Below are positions 33,471-43,723 of a stretch of 64,000 bases of DNA, piece by piece. The position numbers were made by a program, and so were the translations under genes. The stretch is from Haemophilus influenzae (lineage in GTDB: Bacteria > Pseudomonadota > Gammaproteobacteria > Enterobacterales > Pasteurellaceae): assembly GCF_001457655.1 (NCBI RefSeq), contig NZ_LN831035.1, positions 1,116,001-1,180,000 of the forward strand, in the 5' to 3' direction. The notes under the pieces were generated by a model. That model searched no databases. It saw only the letters and a list, made by a program, of their open reading frames with translations, and had not been told where the DNA came from. Positions within the stretch are counted from its first letter, which is position 1. Every line of letters begins with the position of its first letter.

Positions 33471-34185
33471 TTGGGTAGGGGAGCGTTGTGTAAGCGGATG
33501 AAGGTTAATCGAGAGGTTAGCTGGACGTATCACAAGTGCGAATGCTGACATAAGTAACGATAAAACGGGTGAAAAACCCGTTCGCCGGAAGACCAAGGGT
33601 TCCTGTCCAACGTTAATCGGGGCAGGGTGAGTCGGCTCCTAAGGCGAGGCTGAAAAGCGTAGTCGATGGGAAACAGGTTAATATTCCTGTACTTGGTAAA
33701 GCTGCGATGTGGGGACGGAGTAGGTTAGGTTATCGCACTGTTGGATATGTGCGTTTAAGTTGGTAGGTGGGAAGTTTAGGCAAATCCGGACTTCCTTAAC
33801 ACAGAGAGATGATGACGAGGCTCTACGGAGCTGAAGTAACTGATACCACACTTCCAGGAAAAGCCACTAAGCGAAAGGCTTTACTAAACCGTACTGAAAA
33901 CCGACACAGGTGGTCAGGTAGAGAATACTCAGGCGCTTGAGAGAACTCGGGTGAAGGAACTAGGCAAAATAGCACCGTAACTTCGGGAGAAGGTGCGCCG
34001 GCGTAGATTGTAGTCCCTAGCGGGCGAAGGTTGAACCGGTCGAAGATACCAGCTGGCTGCAACTGTTTATTAAAAACACAGCACTCTGCAAACACGAAAG
34101 TGGACGTATAGGGTGTGATGCCTGCCCGGTGCTGGAAGGTTAATTGATGGTGTCATCGCAAGAGAAGCACCTGATCGAAGCCCCA

Positions 34186-34267
<82 letters not shown>

Positions 34268-34639
34268 TGATGGCCAGGCTGTCTCCACCCGAGACTCAGT
34301 GAAATTGAAATCGCCGTGAAGATGCGGTGTACCCGCGGCTAGACGGAAAGACCCCGTGAACCTTTACTATAGCTTGACACTGAACATTGAATTTTGATGT
34401 GTAGGATAGGTGGGAGCCTTTGAAGCAGTGACGCCAGTCATTGTGGAGGCGACCTTGAAATACCACCCTTTAACGTTTGATGTTCTAACGAAGATGACGA
34501 AACGTGGTCTCGGACAGTGTCTGGTGGGTAGTTTGACTGGGGCGGTCTCCTCCCAAAGCGTAACGGAGGAGCACGAAGGTTTGCTAATCACGGTCGGACA
34601 TCGTGAGGTTAGTGCAATGGTATAAGCAAGCTTAACTGC

Positions 34640-34692
<53 letters not shown>

Positions 34693-34693
34693 T

Positions 34694-34749
<56 letters not shown>

Positions 34750-34778
34750 ACCGCCCAAGAGTTCATATCGACGGCGGT

Positions 34779-34821
<43 letters not shown>

Positions 34822-34822
34822 T

Positions 34823-34856
<34 letters not shown>

Positions 34857-35376
34857 TGGTACGCGAGCTGGGTTTAGAACGTCGTGAGACAGTTCGGTCC
34901 CTATCTGCCGTGGGCGTTGGATGATTGATTGGGGCTGCTCCTAGTACGAGAGGACCGGAGTGGACGCATCACTGGTGTTCCAGTTGTCTCGCCAGAGGCA
35001 TTGCTGGGTAGCTAAATGCGGAAGAGATAAGTGCTGAAAGCATCTAAGCACGAAACTTGCCAAGAGATGAGTCATCCCTGACTTTAAGTCAGTAAGGGTT
35101 GTTGTAGACTACGACGTAGATAGGTCAGGTGTGTAAGTGTAGTGATACATTGAGCTAACAGATACTAATTGCCCGAGAGGCTTAACTATACAACGCTCAA
35201 GTGTTTTTGGGAGCTAAGTGAAGTAAGAGATGAAAAGCGAAGCAAATAAAAGTAGAGCGGAAACCGAAGTAAAAGACTAAACAAAGAAAAGTAAGTATAG
35301 AAGACTTAATAGAAAGAAAATTGAGTTCAGCTTGTGACCAATAAGAACGAGTGAAAGGTAGAGGAAAGACTGAGTA

Positions 35377-35408
35377 ACGAGAGATAAAAGAGACGAGAGA
35401 TAAAAGAG
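35377..35408 (+). repeat. Tandem 16-bp repeat in the 23S-5S spacer
   Basis: ACGAGAGATAAAAGAG occurs twice in direct succession (35377-35392 and 35393-35408). The 240-base spacer around it is purine-rich on this strand and has no gene. Confidence 0.8.
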
Positions 35409-35429
35409 AAGACGAGTTATCAAAGAATT

Positions 35430-35549
35430 ATCCTGGCGGCGATAGTGCGGTGGACCCACCTGAGACCATACCGAACTCAGAAGTGAAACGCTGTAATGCC
35501 GATGGTAGTGTGGGGTTTCCCCATGTGAGAGTAGGGCACCGCCAGGTTA
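35430..35549 (+). rRNA. rrf: 5S ribosomal RNA
   Basis: 120 bases. CCTGGCGGC at the start pairs with GCCAGG at the end, and the core ACCGAACTCAGAAGTGAAAC is conserved. It lies 240 bases after the 23S gene, at the end of the operon. Confidence 0.96.
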
Positions 35550-35644
35550 CCAAATAAAAAATCTAAATATAAATTTATCTAAGATAGATAAAATTAAATT
35601 AAGTAAAAACAGAATTAAACAAATTAGATAAAGAATAAATATAG

Positions 35645-35668
35645 AACCCCAGTTTAAGGACTGGGGTT
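35645..35668 (+). terminator. rRNA operon terminator
   Basis: AACCCCAGT (35645-35653) pairs with ACTGGGGTT (35660-35668), loop TTAAGG, followed by TTGTATTTT. Confidence 0.85.
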
Positions 35669-35781
35669 TTGTATTTTAACTAAAATAATTATCTAAATAA
35701 TTAATTTTATTAATTAGCATATTTCTAATTTTAATGTATTATACTGGTTCCCTAATTCTTAATTTTATATGAATATTATTA

Positions 35782-36711
35782 ATGAAACCAACCTTTCTAG
35801 AATTTAGACATCTTAAAACTTTATTGGCTTTAAAAGAGACAGGCAGCGTTTCTCTAGCTGCAAAGCACGTATATCTAACCCAATCAGCCCTTTCTCACCA
35901 AATTAAATTAATAGAAGAACAATTTGGCTTGCCTTTATTTGAGCGTAAAAGTAATCCACTTCGTTTTACTTCAGCGGGAGAGCGTTTAATTCGTCTTGCG
36001 AATGAAGTAATGCCGAAAGTGATTGATGCTGAACGTGATCTTGCAAGGGTAAAACACGGCGATGCAGGACAGTTACGTATAGCGGTGGAATGCCATACTT
36101 GTTTTGATTGGTTAATGCCAGCGATGGATGAATTCCGTCAGCATTGGGGGCTAGTAGAACTGGATATTGTATCTGGCTTTCATACTGATCCCGTTGGTTT
36201 ATTACTTTCCCATCGAGCAGATTGGGCGATAGTATCAGAAATAGAGCATAATGATGATGTCATTTTTAAACCGCTCTTTTCTTATGAAATGGTTGGGATT
36301 TGCTCAAAAAATCATTCTTTAGCAGAAAAAGATATTTGGGAAGCGGAAGATTTTATTGATGAAACTTGGGTAACTTACCCCGTACCTGACGATATGTTAG
36401 ATCTATGGCGTAAAGTGCTTAAATCAAAAGGCATTAATCCTACTCGCCGTACAACAGAACTTACTATTGCAATGATTCAACTTGTTGCGAGTCGTCGTGG
36501 TATTGCGACTATCCCTTATTGGGCTGCGCTGCCTTATTTGGAAAAGGGTTATGTCGTGGCAAGAAAAGTCACAAAAGAAGGTTTATATAGCAATCTATAT
36601 GCGGCGATTCGCAAAGAAGATGAATCCCTTTCTTATTTAGAAGATTTTTATCAAACAGTCAAATCTCAAAGTTTCTCAACTTTACCCGGACTTTCTGTTT
36701 TAAATTTATAG
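35782..36711 (+). CDS. metR: LysR-family transcriptional regulator, MetR-like
   Basis: 309 residues. The helix-turn-helix region (about 17-45, SLAAKHVYLTQSALSHQIKLIEE) is typical of LysR regulators. The effector domain has IAVECHTCFDWLMPAMDEF and SGFHTDPVGLL, which align closely with E. coli MetR (AIECHSCIQWL, SGVTFDP). MetR uses homocysteine as coregulator for methionine genes. Here the neighbour is not metE but azlC, 9 bases downstream on the same strand, so the pair is likely one operon. Confidence 0.85.
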   Translation: MKPTFLEFRHLKTLLALKETGSVSLAAKHVYLTQSALSHQIKLIEEQFGLPLFERKSNPLRFTSAGERLIRLANEVMPKVIDAERDLARVKHGDAGQLRIAVECHTCFDWLMPAMDEFRQHWGLVELDIVSGFHTDPVGLLLSHRADWAIVSEIEHNDDVIFKPLFSYEMVGICSKNHSLAEKDIWEAEDFIDETWVTYPVPDDMLDLWRKVLKSKGINPTRRTTELTIAMIQLVASRRGIATIPYWAALPYLEKGYVVARKVTKEGLYSNLYAAIRKEDESLSYLEDFYQTVKSQSFSTLPGLSVLNL

Positions 36712-36720
36712 ACATAATTA

Positions 36721-37455
36721 ATGAATTTATCTCAACAAAATCAACACTCTAACCCAATTACTGAAGCGGCTAAGGCTGCTTTTCCCTACAGCGTACCAAT
36801 GATTGCAGGATTTTTATTTCTTGGCATAGCATACGGTATTTATATGAAAGCACTTGGTTTCGGATTTTTATATCCTACTTTGATGGCTTTACTTATTTAT
36901 GCGGGTTCTGTTGAATTTATTGCAGCAGGCGCACTTATTGCACCTTTCTCTCCAATCAGCGTATTATTAATTACCTTAATGATTAGTGCCCGCCAAATTT
37001 TTTATGGCATATCAATGCTAGAAAAATATGGCATACATATAGGAAAAAAACGTTGGTATTTAATCACAACACTTGTAGATGAATCTTTTTCCCTAAATTA
37101 TATGGCAAAAATCCCACAGCACTTAGATAAAGGTTGGTATATGTTTTTTGTGAGCTTATATTTGCATATTTATTGGGTACTTGGCGCAGCAATGGGGAAT
37201 TTATTTGGTACTGTTTTACCTTTTAATTTAAAAGGTGTGGAATTTTCAATGACAGCACTATTCTTAGTTATTTTTGCAGAAAATTGGCTAAAAGAAAAAT
37301 CCCACGAAAGCTCTCTCTTAGGTTTAGGGATTGCATTTGCTTTTTTACTTATTATAGGAAAAGAATATTTTTTAATTCCAACATTAATTGGCATTTGGTT
37401 AATTCTAACTATGCGCATAACTAAATTAGAAACAAAATTGGAATCTTTAAAATGA
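36721..37455 (+). CDS. azlC: AzlC-family amino-acid exporter, large subunit (YgaZ-like)
   Basis: 244 residues with six or more hydrophobic helices. The N-terminal AAFPYSVPMIAGFLFLGIAYGIYMKALGF and YAGSVEFIAAGAL are hallmarks of AzlC/YgaZ. Size matches E. coli YgaZ (245), which with YgaH exports valine and methionine. It overlaps azlD by 4 bases. Being behind a MetR-like regulator points to methionine or branched-chain amino-acid export (inference). Confidence 0.88.
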   Translation: MNLSQQNQHSNPITEAAKAAFPYSVPMIAGFLFLGIAYGIYMKALGFGFLYPTLMALLIYAGSVEFIAAGALIAPFSPISVLLITLMISARQIFYGISMLEKYGIHIGKKRWYLITTLVDESFSLNYMAKIPQHLDKGWYMFFVSLYLHIYWVLGAAMGNLFGTVLPFNLKGVEFSMTALFLVIFAENWLKEKSHESSLLGLGIAFAFLLIIGKEYFLIPTLIGIWLILTMRITKLETKLESLK

Positions 37456-37781
37456 CATTAACAGAACAAATCATTACCATTGGAATTTGTATAGTGGCGG
37501 TACAATTTACACGTTTATTACCATTTTTTGTATTTCCTGTTAATCGCCCCATTCCACAATATATCCGTTATCTTGGAAAAGTTTTACCCCCTGCAATGTT
37601 TGGTATGCTTGTCGTTTATTGCTATAAAAATATTGAGATTTTAACTGGCTATCACGGTATTCCTGATTTGCTTGCAGGGATAGTCGTGCTTGGCTTACAT
37701 TTCTGGAAGAAAAATATGTTTCTATCTATTGCTGTTGGTACGCTTTTCTATATGGCTCTCGTTCAACTTATTTTTATATAA
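37452..37781 (+). CDS. azlD: AzlD-family amino-acid exporter, small subunit (YgaH-like)
   Basis: 109 residues, four predicted hydrophobic segments. The N-terminal ITIGICIVAVQFTRLLPFFVFP and the YIRYLGKVLPPAMFGMLVVYC motif are typical of AzlD. It is the obligate partner of AzlC; the ATGA overlap suggests coupled translation. Confidence 0.88.
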   Translation: MTLTEQIITIGICIVAVQFTRLLPFFVFPVNRPIPQYIRYLGKVLPPAMFGMLVVYCYKNIEILTGYHGIPDLLAGIVVLGLHFWKKNMFLSIAVGTLFYMALVQLIFI

Positions 37782-37883
37782 ATTTCCCTTGCAAACGGTT
37801 GCTTCTTTTTCTTATCTTTTCCTTACGTTAAAAATCTTTTATCATACCCACCGTTTTTATTTTTAATCAAAGAGAACAAAATA

Positions 37884-38117
37884 ATGGATTTTAATTTTAT
37901 TGAGTTTTTAGGTTATATGGCGACTTTTTTTGTTGCTGTATCTTTTTTATTTAAATCTATTGTGTATTTACGCATTGTAAATAGTATCGGCGCGATTTTA
38001 TTTGTTATTTACAGCGTAATTATCACAGCATACCCCGTTGCATTATTAAATGCCTTTTTAGTTGTGGTAAATATTTATCAACTTTGGCGATTAAAACAAG
38101 AAAATCTCTCTAAATAA
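37884..38117 (+). CDS. Small integral membrane protein, YgjV/CBU_0592-like
   Basis: 77 residues, nearly all hydrophobic: three predicted helices at about 6-24, 30-48 and 49-66, with a short charged tail KQENLSK. The ribosome region AAAGAG is 10 bases before ATG. It resembles the small YgjV/CBU_0592 membrane family of unknown function; that match is from memory and moderate. It is probably its own transcription unit: a 102-base gap separates it from azlD and a terminator follows at 38121-38150. Confidence 0.65.
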   Translation: MDFNFIEFLGYMATFFVAVSFLFKSIVYLRIVNSIGAILFVIYSVIITAYPVALLNAFLVVVNIYQLWRLKQENLSK

Positions 38118-38120
38118 AAG

Positions 38121-38150
38121 AAAAGCGTTGAATTAAATTTCAACGCTTTT
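38121..38150 (+). terminator. Terminator after the small membrane protein
   Basis: AAAAGCGTTGAA (38121-38132) pairs with TTCAACGCTTTT (38139-38150), followed by TTT. Confidence 0.85.
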
Positions 38151-38158
38151 TTTCTGGA

Positions 38159-38186
38159 AAAGTGCGGTAGAATTTTACCGCACTTT
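38159..38186 (-). terminator. Inverted uptake-signal terminator of prfC
   Basis: AAAGTGCGGTA (38159-38169) pairs with TACCGCACTTT (38176-38186). It lies directly after the prfC stop on the minus strand, with the T run (TTTTCC) on that side. Confidence 0.7.
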
Positions 38187-38192
38187 GTCATT

Positions 38193-39776
38193 TTAATGTT
38201 CGCGAGTTTTGTAAAAAACGACATCAGGATAACGTTCTTGAGCTAAATTTAGATTTACCATTGTTGGTGCAATATAGGTTAAATTATCGCCGCCATCTAA
38301 GGCTAAATTTTGCTCGTTTTTACGTTTAAATTCTTCAAATTTTTTTCCATCGGCACATTCCACCCAACGAGCCGTGGCAACGTTCACATTTTCATAAATC
38401 GCTTCCACGTTATATTCAGTTTTTAAACGCGAAACCACCACATCAAACTGCAACACACCCACAGCCCCCACAATTAAATCGTTGTTTAATAATGGACGAA
38501 ACACTTGCACTGCACCCTCTTCAGAAAGTTGCACCAAGCCTTTTAACAGTTGTTTTTGTTTAAGCGGATCTTTCAAACGAATACGACGGAACAACTCTGG
38601 CGCAAAATTTGGAATGCCTGTAAATTTCAGCGTTTCGCCTTGCGTGAACGTATCGCCAATTTGAATCGTACCGTGATTATGTAAACCAATAATATCACCA
38701 GCGTAAGCTTCTTCGGCGTGAGCACGGTCGCCCGCCATAAAAGTCAGCGCATCAGAAATAACCACATCTTTTCCAATACGGACGTGTTTAAGTTTCATCC
38801 CTTTTTCATATTTGCCCGAAACCACACGCATAAACGCCACTCTGTCACGGTGTTTCGGATCCATATTGGCTTGAATTTTAAACACAAAACCACTGAATTT
38901 TTCTTCCGCACTTTCCACCGTTCTTGTATCCGCTTGACGAGATTGCGGTTTCGGCGCCCATTGTGTTAAGCCATCAAGAAAATGATCCACCCCAAAATTA
39001 CCTAATGCTGTCCCGAAAAATACAGGGGTAAGCTCGCCCTTAATAAAGGCATCTTGCTCAAATTCATTACTTGCGCCTTGCACCAATTCCAATTCATCAC
39101 GAAGCTGTTGTGCTAAATCATCGCCAACAGCAACATCTAATTCAGGATTATTCAAGCCTTTAACAACACGCACTGCCTGAATGGTTGAACCCTGCCCTGA
39201 TTGATATAAATAGGTTTCATCTTTTGCAAGATGATAAACGCCCTTAAACAACTTCCCACAGCCAATTGGCCAAGTAATTGGCGCACAACGAATTTTCAAC
39301 ACATTTTCCACCTCGTCCAACAATTCCATCGGATCACGAATATCACGGTCGAGTTTATTCATAAACGTAATAATGGGCGTATCACGTAAACGTGTGACTT
39401 CCATCAACTTAATCGTACGTTCCTCCACCCCTTTGGCAGAGTCAATAACCATCAAACAGCTATCCACAGCGGTTAAAGTGCGGTAAGTATCTTCAGAGAA
39501 ATCTTCGTGTCCGGGGGTATCAAGCAAATTCACTAAACAATTATTATAAGGAAATTGCATCACAGAAGTGGTAATCGAAATCCCACGTTGTTTTTCCATT
39601 TCCATCCAGTCAGATTTCGCGTGAGCCGCCGAGCCTTTGCCTTTTACAGAACCTGCAGTTTGAATTGCATTGCCGTATAAAAGTACTTTTTCAGTAATCG
39701 TTGTTTTACCCGCATCAGGGTGGGAAATAATCGCAAAAGTGCGACGTTTATTAACTTCTTCTAATGGATAACTCAT
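38193..39776 (-). CDS. prfC: Peptide chain release factor 3
   Basis: 527 residues from ATG 39774-39776 ([26 protein letters not shown]), the family start. An in-frame ATG six codons earlier has no better ribosome site. GTPase motifs are [17 protein letters not shown] and NKLD. RF3 releases RF1/RF2 from the ribosome after termination. It is divergent from fabI. An uptake signal (39476) lies inside the gene. Confidence 0.96.
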   Translation of the reverse strand: MSYPLEEVNKRRTFAIISHPDAGKTTITEKVLLYGNAIQTAGSVKGKGSAAHAKSDWMEMEKQRGISITTSVMQFPYNNCLVNLLDTPGHEDFSEDTYRTLTAVDSCLMVIDSAKGVEERTIKLMEVTRLRDTPIITFMNKLDRDIRDPMELLDEVENVLKIRCAPITWPIGCGKLFKGVYHLAKDETYLYQSGQGSTIQAVRVVKGLNNPELDVAVGDDLAQQLRDELELVQGASNEFEQDAFIKGELTPVFFGTALGNFGVDHFLDGLTQWAPKPQSRQADTRTVESAEEKFSGFVFKIQANMDPKHRDRVAFMRVVSGKYEKGMKLKHVRIGKDVVISDALTFMAGDRAHAEEAYAGDIIGLHNHGTIQIGDTFTQGETLKFTGIPNFAPELFRRIRLKDPLKQKQLLKGLVQLSEEGAVQVFRPLLNNDLIVGAVGVLQFDVVVSRLKTEYNVEAIYENVNVATARWVECADGKKFEEFKRKNEQNLALDGGDNLTYIAPTMVNLNLAQERYPDVVFYKTREH

Positions 39777-39954
39777 TGTTTCTTCTTTGTTCAATTAAAA
39801 ATGTGGGCTATTTTCCCTGATTTTAGGTTTTTGCTCAAACGAATTTGTAAATAAAGTGCGGTTGGTTTTCTTAGAAATATTGGTCTGCTTTGTACAAAGA
39901 CAAATTTTCGCTTATACTACGCAAGTTTTTTACGCTAACAACATAGGAAAAATT

Positions 39955-40743
39955 ATGGGTTTCTTAACAGGTAAACGCATTTTAGTCACAGGTCTTGCAA
40001 GCAATCGTTCCATCGCTTACGGGATCGCAAAATCAATGAAAGAACAAGGTGCAGAACTTGCTTTCACTTATTTAAACGATAAATTACAACCGCGCGTAGA
40101 AGAATTTGCCAAAGAATTTGGTTCTGATATCGTGCTTCCTTTAGATGTGGCAACCGATGAAAGCATCCAAAACTGCTTTGCAGAATTAAGTAAGCGTTGG
40201 GATAAATTTGATGGTTTTATTCACGCAATCGCATTTGCACCAGGTGATCAATTAGACGGCGATTACGTAAATGCGGCAACTCGTGAAGGCTATCGTATCG
40301 CTCATGATATTAGCGCATACAGCTTTGTTGCAATGGCACAAGCGGCACGTCCTTACTTAAATCCAAATGCCGCATTATTAACGCTTTCTTATTTAGGTGC
40401 AGAACGTGCAATTCCTAACTACAACGTAATGTGCCTAGCAAAAGCCTCTCTTGAAGCTGCAACGCGCGTGATGGCTGCTGATTTAGGGAAAGAAGGTATT
40501 CGTGTGAATGCAATCTCTGCAGGCCCAATCCGCACCTTAGCCGCATCAGGCATTAAAAACTTCAAAAAAATGCTTTCCACCTTTGAGAAAACGGCTGCAT
40601 TACGTCGCACTGTCACTATCGAAGATGTGGGTAACTCAGCGGCATTTTTATGCTCTGATTTAGCATCGGGCATTACAGGCGAAATCGTTCACGTTGATGC
40701 AGGTTTCAGCATCACTGCAATGGGCGAATTAGGCGAAGAATAA
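39955..40743 (+). CDS. fabI: Enoyl-[acyl-carrier-protein] reductase (NADH)
   Basis: 262 residues from ATG 39955 ([25 protein letters not shown]), preceded by TAGGAAAAA. The upstream 33 in-frame codons are noncoding leader. The atypical SDR catalytic set is present with Y146, Y156 and K163, the same numbering as E. coli FabI. It carries out the last reduction of each fatty-acid elongation cycle and is the triclosan target. It is monocistronic. Confidence 0.97.
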   Translation: MGFLTGKRILVTGLASNRSIAYGIAKSMKEQGAELAFTYLNDKLQPRVEEFAKEFGSDIVLPLDVATDESIQNCFAELSKRWDKFDGFIHAIAFAPGDQLDGDYVNAATREGYRIAHDISAYSFVAMAQAARPYLNPNAALLTLSYLGAERAIPNYNVMCLAKASLEAATRVMAADLGKEGIRVNAISAGPIRTLAASGIKNFKKMLSTFEKTAALRRTVTIEDVGNSAAFLCSDLASGITGEIVHVDAGFSITAMGELGEE

Positions 40744-40763
40744 TTTTTCTTACATTCTTTTTT

Positions 40764-40785
40764 AGGCAGGCTTTTCAGTCTGCCT
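40764..40785 (+). terminator. fabI terminator
   Basis: AGGCAG (40764-40769) pairs with CTGCCT (40780-40785), followed by TTTCGCTTTTTT. Confidence 0.65.
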
Positions 40786-40808
40786 TTTCGCTTTTTTAAA
40801 ATATAACG

Positions 40809-40856
40809 ATGTTTCAAAATAACTATGTTTCAAGATAATTATGTTTCAAGATAATC
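40809..40856 (+). repeat. Three tandem 16-bp copies of the rnb start region
   Basis: ATGTTTCAAAATAACT, ATGTTTCAAGATAATT and ATGTTTCAAGATAATC begin at 40809, 40825 and 40841. The 16-base period puts each ATG in a different frame. The first two open 9-codon frames (MFQNNYVSR and MFQDNYVSR) stop at 40836-40838 and 40852-40854. Only the third leads into rnb. Confidence 0.85.
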
Positions 40857-42820
40857 CTCTACTCGCACAACTTAAACAACAAATCCACGACAGCAAAGAA
40901 CAGGTTGAGGGCGTGGTAAAAAGCACAGATAAAGCCTACGGTTTTTTAGAGTGCGATAAAAAAACCTATTTCATCGCACCGCCATCAATGAAAAAAGTGA
41001 TGCACGGCGACAAAATCAAAGCCACTATTGAAAAACAAGGCGACAAAGAACAAGCCGAGCCAGAAGCCTTAATTGAGCCAATGCTCACACGTTTTATCGC
41101 AAAAGTGCGGTTCAATAAAGACAAGAAATTACAAGTGCTGGTGGATCACCCAAGCATTAATCAACCCATTGGTGCACAACAGGCGAAATCGGTAAAAGAA
41201 GAATTGCAAGAGGGCGACTGGGTCGTCGCAAATTTAAAAACCCATCCATTACGTGACGATCGCTTTTTCTACGCCACAATTAATCAGTTTATTTGCCGAG
41301 CTGACGATGAATTAGCCCCTTGGTGGGTCACATTGGCACGCCACGAACAATCGCGCTATCCCGTGCAAGGCGCAGAACATTATGAAATGTTAGATCAAAA
41401 AACACGCGAAAATCTGACCGCACTTCATTTTGTAACCATTGATTCCGAAAGCACAATGGATATGGACGATGCCTTATATATCGAACCCATAGCACAAAAC
41501 AGCACACAAACAGGCTGGAAATTAGTGGTCGCCATTGCTGACCCAACCGCTTACATCGCCTTAGATTCTCAAATTGAACAAGAAGCCAAACAGCGTTGCT
41601 TCACAAATTATTTACCGGGCTTTAACATTCCAATGTTACCCCGTGAATTATCCGATGAATTATGTTCCTTAATCGCCAATGAAACCCGCCCCGCACTTGT
41701 CTGTTATATCGAAACCGATCTTGCAGGCAACATCACAGCCAAACCGCATTTTGTTTCCGCTTATGTACAATCTAAAGCCAAACTGGCTTATAACAAAGTG
41801 TCGGATTATTTAGAACAGGCAGACAATGCATGGCAGCCAGAAACGCCAGAAACAGCACAACAAATTCACTGGCTACATCAATTTACCAAAGCCCGCATTC
41901 AATGGCACAAAACCCATTCCTTACTCTTTAAAGAAAAACCCGATTATGCCTTTGTGCTGGCAGAAAACGGCAAAGTGCAAGAAATCAAAGCAGAATATCG
42001 CCGCATTGCCAATCAAATTGTGGAAGAAGCAATGATTATTGCCAACATCTGCGCCGCACAATTTTTACACGAACAGGCAAAAACAGGCATTTTCAACACC
42101 CACAGCGGTTTTGATAAAAAATTCTTAGAGAACGCACACCATTTCTTAATGGCAAATTTAGCCAATGAACAAAATCAAACTGAACTGGCAGAACGTTATT
42201 CAGTAGAAAACTTAGCAACCTTAAACGGCTATTGCCAAATGCGCCACGATATTGAACCCATCGAAAGCGATTATTTAGAACTGCGTTTACGCCGTTATTT
42301 AACTTTCGCCGAATTTAAATCAGAATTAGCACCGCACTTTGGTCTTGGTTTAGAAGGCTATGCCACTTGGACATCGCCCATCCGCAAATATTCAGATATG
42401 GTTAATCATCGCTTAATCAAAGCCGTGCTGGCAAAACAGCCTTATGAAAAAACACAAAATGACGTGTTGGCACGTTTGCAAGAGGCTCGCCGCCAAAATC
42501 GCCTCGTAGAACGTGATATTGCAGATTGGCTATATTGCCGTTATCTTGCACCGAAAGTGGCTGAAAATGTGGAATTTAATGCAGAAGTGCAAGATGTAAT
42601 GCGTGGTGGATTACGTGTGCAATTATTAGAAAATGGCGCCTCAATGTTTATACCTGCGTCCACTTTACATAATAATAAAGAAGAAATGCAGGTGAATTCA
42701 GATGAGATTGCCCTTTATATTAAAGGCGAACGCACTTACAAAATAGGCGACATTGTGAAAGTGAAACTCACAGAAGTGAAAGAAGCAACTCGCAGTATTG
42801 TGGGCGAAATACTTCAATAA
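40841..42820 (+). CDS. rnb: Exoribonuclease II
   Basis: 659 residues. N-terminal cold-shock domains are followed by the RNB catalytic domain with the acidic motif TIDSESTMDMDDALYIEP (about 201-218), and a C-terminal S1 domain follows. It degrades single-stranded RNA 3' to 5'. The start MFQDNPLLAQLKQQ matches the family, though no good ribosome site precedes it and two earlier out-of-frame ATGs exist in the tandem repeat. Three uptake signals (41103, 41417, 42331) lie inside. Confidence 0.96.
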   Translation: MFQDNPLLAQLKQQIHDSKEQVEGVVKSTDKAYGFLECDKKTYFIAPPSMKKVMHGDKIKATIEKQGDKEQAEPEALIEPMLTRFIAKVRFNKDKKLQVLVDHPSINQPIGAQQAKSVKEELQEGDWVVANLKTHPLRDDRFFYATINQFICRADDELAPWWVTLARHEQSRYPVQGAEHYEMLDQKTRENLTALHFVTIDSESTMDMDDALYIEPIAQNSTQTGWKLVVAIADPTAYIALDSQIEQEAKQRCFTNYLPGFNIPMLPRELSDELCSLIANETRPALVCYIETDLAGNITAKPHFVSAYVQSKAKLAYNKVSDYLEQADNAWQPETPETAQQIHWLHQFTKARIQWHKTHSLLFKEKPDYAFVLAENGKVQEIKAEYRRIANQIVEEAMIIANICAAQFLHEQAKTGIFNTHSGFDKKFLENAHHFLMANLANEQNQTELAERYSVENLATLNGYCQMRHDIEPIESDYLELRLRRYLTFAEFKSELAPHFGLGLEGYATWTSPIRKYSDMVNHRLIKAVLAKQPYEKTQNDVLARLQEARRQNRLVERDIADWLYCRYLAPKVAENVEFNAEVQDVMRGGLRVQLLENGASMFIPASTLHNNKEEMQVNSDEIALYIKGERTYKIGDIVKVKLTEVKEATRSIVGEILQ

Positions 42821-42840
42821 ATTGCCGTTCCCTTTTGCCT

Positions 42841-42873
42841 AAAACCTGCTTTCAATGCCAGAAAGCAGGTTTT
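42841..42873 (+). terminator. rnb terminator
   Basis: AAAACCTGCTTTC (42841-42853) pairs with GAAAGCAGGTTTT (42861-42873), followed by TCTTTT. Confidence 0.88.
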
Positions 42874-43000
42874 TCTTTTAATTTTTACCGCACTTTTCAA
42901 CAAAAAACACCTAAAATGGGTCAAGATTAATCTTTTTTCTTGCTAAAAAGAAATAAAAGATAAACAAACCTAAACCTTATTTTAAATAAAAAATAAAGAC

Positions 43001-43028
43001 TTGACAAAACCTATAAATATCCTTTAAA
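43001..43028 (+). promoter_or_regulatory. Probable promoter of the pxp operon
   Basis: A perfect -35 TTGACA (43001-43006), 16-base spacer and a -10-like TTTAAA (43023-43028) lie 54 bases before the pxpB start. Confidence 0.5.
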
Positions 43029-43081
43029 AGAGCTGTAACAAAAAAATAACAAATCACATAACATCATATAAAGGGTATCTT

Positions 43082-43723
43082 ATGAATATCGTTCCGATCA
43101 GTGAATCGGCGGTGGTTTGCTCTTTGCCACCCCCAGCTTCCATTCAACAACAACGCCAATTATGGGCGTTTGCTCGTCAATTGCAATCAGAACAAGATAT
43201 TGTAGAAGTTGTCTTGGGAATGAATAATCTTACGGTTTTTACCGATTTTTTCGTGGATTTTAAGCCGCTTGTGCAACGTTTAGAACAACTTTGGGCTGAG
43301 TTGAAAGTATCGGATTTTCAAGGGCGTCATATTGAAATTCCTGTTATTTATGGGGGAGAGCGAGGTCAGGATTTATCTGATGTAGCGAAATTTCATCAGA
43401 CAACACCAAAGCGGATTATTCAGATGCACAGTGAGCCTATTTATACTGTGTATATGATTGGCTTCCAAGCGGGCTTTCCTTATTTGGGTGGTTTACCTGA
43501 AAATTTACACACGCCGCGTCGCGCCACGCCAAGAACGGTTGTTCCTGCTGGTTCTGTTGGTATTGGGGGTGCGCAAACGGGGATTTATCCTTTTTCTTCG
43601 CCAGGTGGGTGGCAGTTGATCGGTTATACTAAACAAGCACTTTTTGATAAAAATCAAGCACAACCAACCTTATTACAAGCTGGCGATACTGTGAAATTTA
43701 TTGTGGATGGGATTGAACTATGA
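43082..43723 (+). CDS. pxpB: 5-oxoprolinase subunit PxpB (KipI family)
   Basis: 213 residues. The motif GFQAGFPYLGGLPENLHTPRRATPRTVVPAGSVGIGG, spread over about 122-162, defines the KipI/AHS1 family. With PxpC and PxpA it forms the bacterial ATP-dependent 5-oxoprolinase, which opens 5-oxoproline (a spontaneous glutamine-derived waste product) to glutamate. Its stop overlaps the pxpC start (ATGA). Confidence 0.92.
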   Translation: MNIVPISESAVVCSLPPPASIQQQRQLWAFARQLQSEQDIVEVVLGMNNLTVFTDFFVDFKPLVQRLEQLWAELKVSDFQGRHIEIPVIYGGERGQDLSDVAKFHQTTPKRIIQMHSEPIYTVYMIGFQAGFPYLGGLPENLHTPRRATPRTVVPAGSVGIGGAQTGIYPFSSPGGWQLIGYTKQALFDKNQAQPTLLQAGDTVKFIVDGIEL

